Shown: positions 57,141 through 64,000 of the stretch, one piece after another
Layout: each line of letters begins with the position of its first letter
Position numbering within the stretch: position 1 is the stretch's first letter
Assembly: GCA_037179385.1 (NCBI GenBank)
Contig: CM074188.1
Coordinates: 22,337,318-22,401,317 of the forward strand
Source: Holothuria scabra
Lineage: Eukaryota > Echinodermata > Holothuroidea > Aspidochirotida > Holothuriidae
Reading direction: 5' to 3'
Length of the DNA: 64,000 nucleotides
Notes under the pieces: generated by a model
What the model was told of the DNA's origin: nothing
The model's input: the letters and a program-made list of their open reading frames with translations, nothing else
Database searches by the model: none
Program-made: the position numbers and the translations under genes

Positions 57141-60100
57141 TCAGGTGTGTACCAATACTGTATCCCACAATCCTTTGAACTGTAATTGAGAAGTGGAAAA
57201 GTCTCTTTACCCTGTATTTGTGTCTATCATTGCTGCAGTTACAGTACAAATGAGATAAACACCTGTTTCTCACTGTAACAGTATGATTTCAGGTACAAAA
57301 GATGCCAAATTTTTCCTGCAGTTGCCAAATTTCTTTCCAAGTGTAGTTTTGTGGCAAAAAGCTTTCTGATTGTAAGATGTTTTATCACTCATTGTACTGC
57401 AGCAGTTTTCCATTCTAATTTTATTATTTTTGGGAACATGTTGCCTTAGGTTGCTCTCAGAATATTGCCTTCCACATCTAAGGGTTTCCTCAAGCTCATT
57501 AATATTTTGGTATGATGTGATATTGGGCGAATAAGTGCACTTTACATAGGTCTTTTTATGCTTTGAAATTAGTTGACTGTATATTTGATCTCAGAATTGT
57601 GTTGTTATATAAGTGCTGGAAATTGTGTTCTGTTTATATTATATCTTTAGTAGATGAAAGTTGGCACCCTTGTTTGAAAATAAACTTTCATAGGGAAAAA
57701 AATTTGATTACATTCCAAGCAGGAAGGAATGCAGAAGAAGCCATGTCAAGTCTACATGTCTTTGCGGTTAATTCAAGTTAAATTTTCTGTAATTATAAAT
57801 ATGATTGTGTAATATTTTGTCATTTTAGTGGTATTGCCTTTGGGTACCATCCTTCAATTTGATATTTTTGTGTGATGTTATATTAGTATTATACCTCATG
57901 TAGTGTAAAATGCTGTTTGTATCCCAGCTATGCCACAACCCCAAGGGTTTTTTTCTTGTGGTTTTCCTAAACTTCAAAGAATGTTGTGGTGTAGACATGC
58001 TAGTCATAAAATGTCTCTATTTTACTCTGTCCACTTCAGCCATGCTGTAAAAGCAGAACTTTTCTGTGTGTCCTTGTTCTGAAATGTTTAGGTTTGTCAT
58101 CCCAGAGGACAAGGGTCCCATACTTTAAAAATATTGCTTCAAAACATGAGGTTCTTTTCTCTCTGATTTGACCGTATGAGTTCCAAATGGATGTGGACAG
58201 GAGTTGTCATTAGTTATTTGTTTTGGACCCAAGATATCCAATATTCAATATTTAGAGGAAGCTTGGGAACACTTTCACTTAGTAATGTATTTTATAGTGG
58301 TACAGCAATGCAAAATGTGTTTGTGTTCAGTTTCAGTGTTTGCAAGCCTCTGGATCGCAAATACTACAGTGAGTAGTCAGGGCTGGCATCTATATTAGAG
58401 TGTTATTTTCAACATACTGTAGGTGTCAGCCAGAAATCAAGATCCAATTATTGGATCTGACATCCTGACTTTTGAACGATTGGGAAGAAATCACCTGACC
58501 TTTCTTTGAATAACATGTATAACAGGATATTCTGACATGTTTATATATAACAACTCTCAGTATGTCTCCTGCCTGTGTGGGCTTTTTGGTTATGAGATTG
58601 CTTTGTGCCTCTCAGTATATGCCAGCAGGGAGCAAAACCATCTAGTTTTATTTCTTTCAAAACTTTTTTTTTTCGTACTGTATTAAAGATTTCCAAAAGG
58701 TCAGACCTCACAGTAGCTTAGTACAGCAAATCTGTGCTGTAGGCCATACTGTAAGAATGGGCATTGTAGGGCATTATGGGTAATATCCAGTATTCATCAG
58801 GAAAAAAATGGCTTTTCCAATCCATTTCCAATATGCATCCTCATTGCAGAAATGTGGGGAAATCCCATGACAAATACCTTGTTTGGTTACAAAGTCAAGG
58901 TGTTTCAGATTACCTGTAGGATGTGGAATTTCTCAACAACTTACACAAGTATTGATTCTAAGGATGATCTGATACTGTAATATAATATATGTAAAGAAAA
59001 AAGTCTAAATTAAGCATAAATGCTTAAATTCCAAATAATAGCAATTTAAAAGGATTTTGGAATAGAGTTTTGTGTGTTTGCATGTGTGTGTCATCTTTTT
59101 TTTTGGGGGGGGGGGGGGGGGAGGGAGGCTTGAATTTCACTATATGGCAAAAAATAGCATGCATGCACGGACACTGAAGGTATTTTTTATGGGACTTTCC
59201 CATACTTTGGTGAGCTTGCTACCATGGCATTTAGACACTGTACAATGAACAGGTGGTCCCCACTATATAAAAAACCTATTACAAATTGAAATGAACTAGA
59301 TGGTTACTGTACATCTGGTTTATGAAAACAAATGTTTGTTAATACAAATGATTAATTTTAAGGTTGACTGTTTTTTGTTTCCTCTCCAACATCCAAACCT
59401 ACAACTTCTTGAGGAACTTTGCATTGATCTTGGGATTTGGACTGAACCTCAAAGTGTTATATTGTCATACCTACTTTAGATTTTAAGGTATTATATTCAA
59501 AAATGATATTGTCCTTTTTAGTGGTGGCTGCAAATGCATATCAATTTTACAAAACAAACATAAGACCAAAAACAGTTTGGTTTTGTGATATGACGTTATA
59601 TCATGACTTGAATATATCATGTAGGCCTGCTTTACTCTTCCAATATGCTTAACTACTTCATTTATAAACTGTGCTATAGCTTACAGTAAGTCTGGAATAT
59701 ATTTAATTTTTTTTTTTTGTCAAGCTCGAAAAGCAAACCACTTATTGAACTCTCCTCATCTTCAGAAGATACACTATTAAATGTTTAAGTTAATTTATTA
59801 AATTTTAAATTTTTAGATAGCACAATTATTTACAGTTACTGAATATGATGTCATTCTTGATCTACAAGGAAAAGTACTTTCATGTAAGGTAACCTCAGTT
59901 TTCCTTTGTTTTTCTTAAAATAAAGCACTACTTCTAGTGTTAAGATGAGATCACTTTCTAATTGTGGAACATGTTTTGTGGGAAAACAGAAATTTGTCCA
60001 GTTAGGTACAGCATTTATTTCCTGTATGAAAGAAAGCAGTTGATATGCTAGAAGGTCATAAATTATTGTGCAATTTGCTTTTTCAAATTTCAGGAAGTGA

Positions 60101-60290
60101 ATAATTGCAACATTTTATATCTCAGCAGGTTGTAAAACCATGAATGGAAATACTCTAGCTGGGAAGCTCTGTAGAATTTGGGCATTTAAAGGTGGAGTCA
60201 GGTATATGGTGGGAAAGTTTGGCAAATAGCACTGTACACCTTTGCCGCCTTTTTGGTTTCGATGATAAGAGAAACCAATGCAATCATGAT
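57141..60290. other. Intron 4, unassigned
   Basis: No convertase exon was found. A G run lies at 59104-59120. An exon-like open stretch near 59817-59888 was examined and rejected. Otherwise AT-rich, CpG-poor. Confidence 0.35.
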
Positions 60291-60370
60291 GGCGTGTGTA
60301 TGTATGTATGTATGTATGTATGTATGTGTGTGTGTGTGTGCATGTGTGTGTGTGTATGTGTGTTGTGTTT
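60291..60370 (+). repeat. (TATG)n / (TG)n microsatellite
   Basis: GTATGTATGTATG grades into a GT-rich stretch and ends at GTGTTTGTGACAC. It is the leader of the 145-bp array that follows. A second GT run at 61650-61688 stands in the same position relative to later monomers. Confidence 0.85.
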
Positions 60371-60384
60371 GTGACACTTTGCTT

Positions 60385-62115
60385 GTTAACACGATATCTC
60401 AAGATAGGAATGTGTGACAGTTTTCAAACTTGGTACATAGATACACCAAATTTAGAGGAAGAACCCTATTGTTTTTGGTTGAGGTCAAAGGTCACCTGGG
60501 GTCACCAGGGGTCAAAGTCTGAAAACCTTGTTAACACAATATCTCAAGATAGGAAGCTTGGATAGATTTCATATTCGGTATGTGGATGCGTTATAGTCAG
60601 TAGATGGTCCCTATTGTTTTGGGGGTAGTTCAAAGGTCATCTGGGGTCACCAGGGGTCAACGCCTGAAAATCTCGTTAACACGATATCTCAAGGTAAAAA
60701 GCTTGAATAGATTTCATATTTAGTATGTGGATGCGTTATAGTCAGTAGATGGTCCCTATTGTTTTTGGCGTAGGTCAAAGGTCATCTGGGGTCACTGGGG
60801 GTCAAAGTTTGAAAATCTCGTTAACACAACATCTCAAGATAGAAAGCTTGAATACATTTCATATTTAGTACGTAGATGTGTTATGGTCAGGAGGTGGTCC
60901 CTTTTGTTTTTGGTGGAGGTGAAAGGTCATCTGGGGTCATCAGGGGTCAACGTATGAAAACCTTGTTAGTGCGATATCTCAAGGTAGGAAACTAGGAAAG
61001 ATTTCATACTTGGTATGTGGATGCCTTAGAGTCAGTAGATGGTCCCTATTGTTTTTGGCATAGGTCAAAGGTCATCTGGGGTCACTGGGGGTCAAAGTCT
61101 GAAAATCTCGTTAACACAATATCTCAAGATAGAAAGCTTGAATAGATTTCATATTTAGTATGTGGATGTGTTATGGTCAGGAGGTGGTCCCTGTTGTTTT
61201 TGGTGGAGGTCAAAGGTCATCTGGGGTCATCAGGGGTCAAAGTATGAAAACATTGTTAATGCAATATCTCAAGGTAGGAAACTTGGATAGATTTCATATT
61301 TGGTATGTGACTGCGTCATAGTCAGTAAATGATCCCTATTGCTTTTGGCTGAGGTCAAAGGTCATCTGGGGTCACCAAGGGTCAAAGTCTGAAAACCTTG
61401 TGTATGTGATATCTCAGGTTAAGTAGCTTTGATAGATTTCATATTTGTTATGTGGAAGGGTTATGGTCATGAAATGGTACGTAATGTTTTTGATGGAGGT
61501 CAAAGGTCATCTGGGGTCACTGCTGGTCCAAGTCTGAAAATCCTGCTTATGCAATATCTCGAGATAGGGAACTTGGATAGATTTCATATTTGGGTATGTG
61601 GATGCATTGTAGTTAGAAGATGGTCAAAAAAGGAACCTATGTAGTCAGGTTGGCGTGTGTGTGTTTTTGTGTGTGTGTGTGTGTGTCTGTGACGCTAGCT
61701 TGGGTACGCTGTAACTCAACAAGGGAAAGTTGGATTAAATTGAAACTTGGTATATAGAAGTGCCGTAGTTTGAAGGTGTGCCCTATTGTTTTTGGTGGAG
61801 ATCAAAGGTCATTTGGGGTCACCAGAGGTCAAAAACTAAAAACCTTCTCAACATGATATTTCAAGGTAGGAAACTTGGATAGATGTCATACTTGGTGTGT
61901 GGGTGTGTTATTGTGTAAGGATGAAATCTGATATGTTTGGTGAAGGTCAAGGGGTCATCTGGGGTCACCAGGGGTCAAAAACTGAAAAATGTTTTAACAT
62001 AGTATTTTAAGGTAAAAGGGACAGATTTCAAATCAATCTGTGTTTGGTTAAGGTCAAAGGTCATCAAGGTCACTGGAGGTCAGCCACTGGAAATGTAATT
62101 TAGAAAATGTTGTAA
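60385..62115 (+). repeat. Satellite with 145-bp period carrying AGGTCA-type half-sites
   Basis: About 12 monomers. Landmarks in each: AACACGATATCTCAAGATAG, AGATTTCATATTTGGTATGT, GATGGTCCCTATTGTTTTTG, AGGTCAAAGGTCATCTGGGG, TCACCAGGGGTCAAAG. The AGGTCAAAGGTCA block, counting slight variants, starts at 60482, 60627, 60772, 60917, 61062, 61207, 61352 and 61497, an exact 145-bp step. The series is broken by a GT run near 61650 and resumes less regularly at about 61799, 61945 and 62051. The sequence is non-coding. Confidence 0.92.
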
Positions 62116-63250
62116 GCTAGATAAAGATAGGTTCAATAGATTTTTTATCTCACCTGGCTTTGCATGCTTACACACCCAAACACCTTAGAAATTTGGCCTT
62201 TACATTCGTTCAGTAATGATTACTTCGGGTTGTACACAGATTTTGGATCATTCAAAGTTGTAAGAGGGCAATAACTGAAATCTGTAGATTTCAATGAGCA
62301 CAGGTCACACTGCATTAAACTGGTCTCTCTGCCAGTGGAAGCAATGCATGGATTATACAGTATGTCTCTTTAATACTGCTGGCTCTGTGGGGTAACCTAA
62401 TCCTCATTCTATTATCACACTCCATTAATCACTTGCTTTAGGCTTAACTGCTGAATAAACCCTGTTTTCTGTGTAGAGATAGCAAACAGGACAAATGGTA
62501 GATTGTTTTAAAGTAATAGCAAGTTTTATTTGAGAGCAGGTAATGACTTATGAGAGAAGTACAAGGGGTGTTTTTCTCTCTCTAACCAAATTGTGTATTG
62601 TTTATTGGTGATAATATCAAGTTTGATTACAAGCATAAATACATATGGAAATGAGGAAATGTTTTTGAAGGATCACCAAGCATTATACAAGTTGAATGTA
62701 AGTAAGGCCACAAAAATTTAATCATTGATATCATGTAATATAAGTACTAAAATACCCCTTGTGAAGATGTTACAAACATTGAGTATGAGCTTTTGCTTCG
62801 CTCTATTTTGAAGACTGGCTGTACACTAGTTCGTATAATATCCAGCAAGGAACCACAGTGCCCATTGGGCTCTTGTTAAATGTGATCTCTCAAGATAGCT
62901 GTTTGTCCATTTGTCTGTCTGTTATTTGTCATTCTAGCTATGTATGGCTTTTATGGAGGTCAAAAGGTCATCTGGAATGACAAAATTATTTTTTGAACAT
63001 GCTAGTATAATATTTGAATGAGAAGATAATGGTGCATGATGGCACTCTTTGAAATGGAACATTTATGTATCATCGAAACCTCAATGCATTTTTGCATTCT
63101 GGTTGGTATTTGTAACTTAAAAATTACACATAAAAAATTGTGTTTAAAATTTTACCCCCTTCCTCAGAAATAATTTTCACCAGCAGTATTAAGTGCAAGA
63201 ACAGTAAGATGAATATAGAGGTATAAAATTTGTTTACAAGTTAAAACCAT
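62116..63250. other. Intron 4, end part
   Basis: A fragment near 62951-62975 (GGAGGTCAAAAGGTCATCTGG) is a relic of the satellite monomer. No exon is seen. Confidence 0.4.
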
Positions 63251-63550
63251 TTAAAAGCAGTCAATTCTCACTGTAAACTACAATTTTTGTAGTAGTGTAC
63301 AGGATTTCTCAATTGACTCAGCTCTATGATTGACAGCAAATTAAAAAAAAATTGCCCAATACTGTTTGGTAGCTTACATACGAGGATATGCTGTACTGAG
63401 AGTGTTCTGGTCATCTTCATGGAGATGTCACATTAGAGTGACAGCTCCCTGTTCTGAGTACACATCGGGGTCTTTTATACTCACCCTACAGCAATAAAGT
63501 GAGATTTTGTCTGGATGAGGATGAGTTTTAGACAGTTGTGAGAGGAGAGG
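63251..63550. mobile_element. TTAA-ended MITE family A, diverged copy
   Basis: It starts TTAAAAGCAGTCAATTCTCA and contains TTCTCAATTGACTCAGCTCT, TATGATTGACAGCAAATTAA, AATAAAGTGAGATTTTGTC and GACAGTTGTGAGAGGAGAGG. A short extra segment interrupts it near 63420-63470, and the right inverted end has decayed. Confidence 0.55.
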
Positions 63551-64000
63551 TTGCAAGTACAGTAGGTTAGGAGAAATAAAATAAGGTGTGCACATTCAAG
63601 GTCACCTAAAGTCTGTCAGATACTGTATTTAACCCTTGAGATGTCTAAAGCTGGGGTCACACTGCCATGACTTCACACTAACACAACAGCAACTACTCTG
63701 CATTTTTGGGATATTGGAAGTGTGGACACTTCCACAGCTATGATTTCTTGGGATTCCATTGAGTCGTAAGCTGACAGTACCACAGTACATATTCAAATGT
63801 GCAGTCTTGTGAATTTTAAGCCTGGTTCACACCCACAAGACAACAGGTTCTGTACCAAAGAAGTGTCTACAATTTATGCGAATTGTCTATGATGGAACAT
63901 CTGTGGTAGTTGTAGTGGTGTGACCTGGGCATACAGTACTGTAGTAAGACAAAACTGGATCAGAAAGTAACATAAAGAGGTGCAGATCTGCTACAGCTGC
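63551..64000. other. Window end, unassigned
   Basis: No exon or clear repeat. 63650-63690 and 63820-63870 resemble each other loosely (GGGTCACACTGCC, GGTTCACACCCAC). Confidence 0.35.

Larger units (their letters stand above)
29481..64000 (+). other. Furin-like proprotein convertase gene, 5' part (gene span)
   Basis: Four coding exons are separated by introns of 2,339 bp (29718-32056), 7,053 bp (32159-39211) and 14,449 bp (39368-53816), then an intron running from 53946 past the end of the window. Every junction is phase 0 and flanked by GT and AG. The joined product is 191 residues, enough for signal peptide, prodomain and the first catalytic segment. The family acts in the secretory pathway, cutting proproteins after paired basic residues. 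The remaining catalytic domain, P domain and any Cys-rich or membrane tail lie off the right edge, so I cannot tell furin itself from the PCSK5/PCSK6 type. The introns are loaded with transposons, which accounts for their length. Confidence 0.9.

Noticed and set aside
58420..58480. Segment after GTAGGTGTCAG with GATCCAAT that might start the next convertase exon
   Set aside because: The translation does not give the DPDP or HGT.CAG motifs.
59817..59888. 72-bp open stretch between TTTTTAG and AAG/GTAACC that keeps phase 0
   Set aside because: The translation (starting IAQLFTVTEYDV) has no counterpart between the Asp and His exons of convertases, and the polypyrimidine tract is poor. Only RNA data could revive it.
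60192..60565. Open frames rich in CMYVCVCV and the opposite HTHTYIHT
   Set aside because: They are translations of the TATG/TG microsatellite.

Overview
This is a eukaryotic window, most likely from a marine deuterostome invertebrate. An echinoderm is my best guess, from the many AGGCCTA-type motifs, the dense small DNA transposons and the furin-type convertase, but the species cannot be fixed from the sequence. There are no operons, no bacterial-type genes and no convincing RNA genes apart from tRNA-derived SINE sequence.

The only host gene I can support is the 5' part of a furin-like proprotein convertase on the + strand. Four coding exons are present: 29532-29717, 32057-32158, 39212-39367 and 53817-53945. 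All junctions are phase 0 with GT/AG splice sites. Together they give 191 residues: signal peptide, inhibitory prodomain with both furin-type cleavage sites, and the start of the subtilisin-like catalytic domain with the active-site Asp. The His, Asn and Ser of the catalytic apparatus and the P domain must lie beyond position 64000. A noncoding first exon probably lies upstream. The best place for it is near 25.9-26.0 kb, where a cluster of CRE, PAR-bZIP and CCAAT sites sits at a drop in CpG density.

Layout. 1-26 kb is CpG-richer intergenic DNA packed with mobile-element debris: foldback CACTC elements, SINE-like retroposons with very long (CTAA)n tails, a terminal-inverted-repeat element filled with a 21-bp minisatellite, a tRNA-derived SINE, a CR1/L2-like LINE reverse-transcriptase remnant, and a 422-bp hAT element nested inside a TTAA-ended MITE. 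26-64 kb is CpG-poor, presumably the transcribed body of the convertase gene. It carries a strong excess of the heptamer TACTGTA/TACAGTA and is punctuated by CpG-rich young insertions. These include a 1.2-kb inverted-repeat (hairpin) element in intron 1, a 1,626-bp hAT copy with transposase remains, TIRs and flanking duplications in intron 2, nested and unnested hAT elements in intron 3, and a 145-bp-period satellite in intron 4 whose monomers carry direct repeats of the nuclear-receptor half-site.

The most interesting items are the intronic 1.2-kb hairpin, the DR1/DR4-bearing 145-bp array, the regional heptamer excess, and several clean nested transposon insertions with readable target-site duplications. 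All calls were made by eye; no database or alignment was run.
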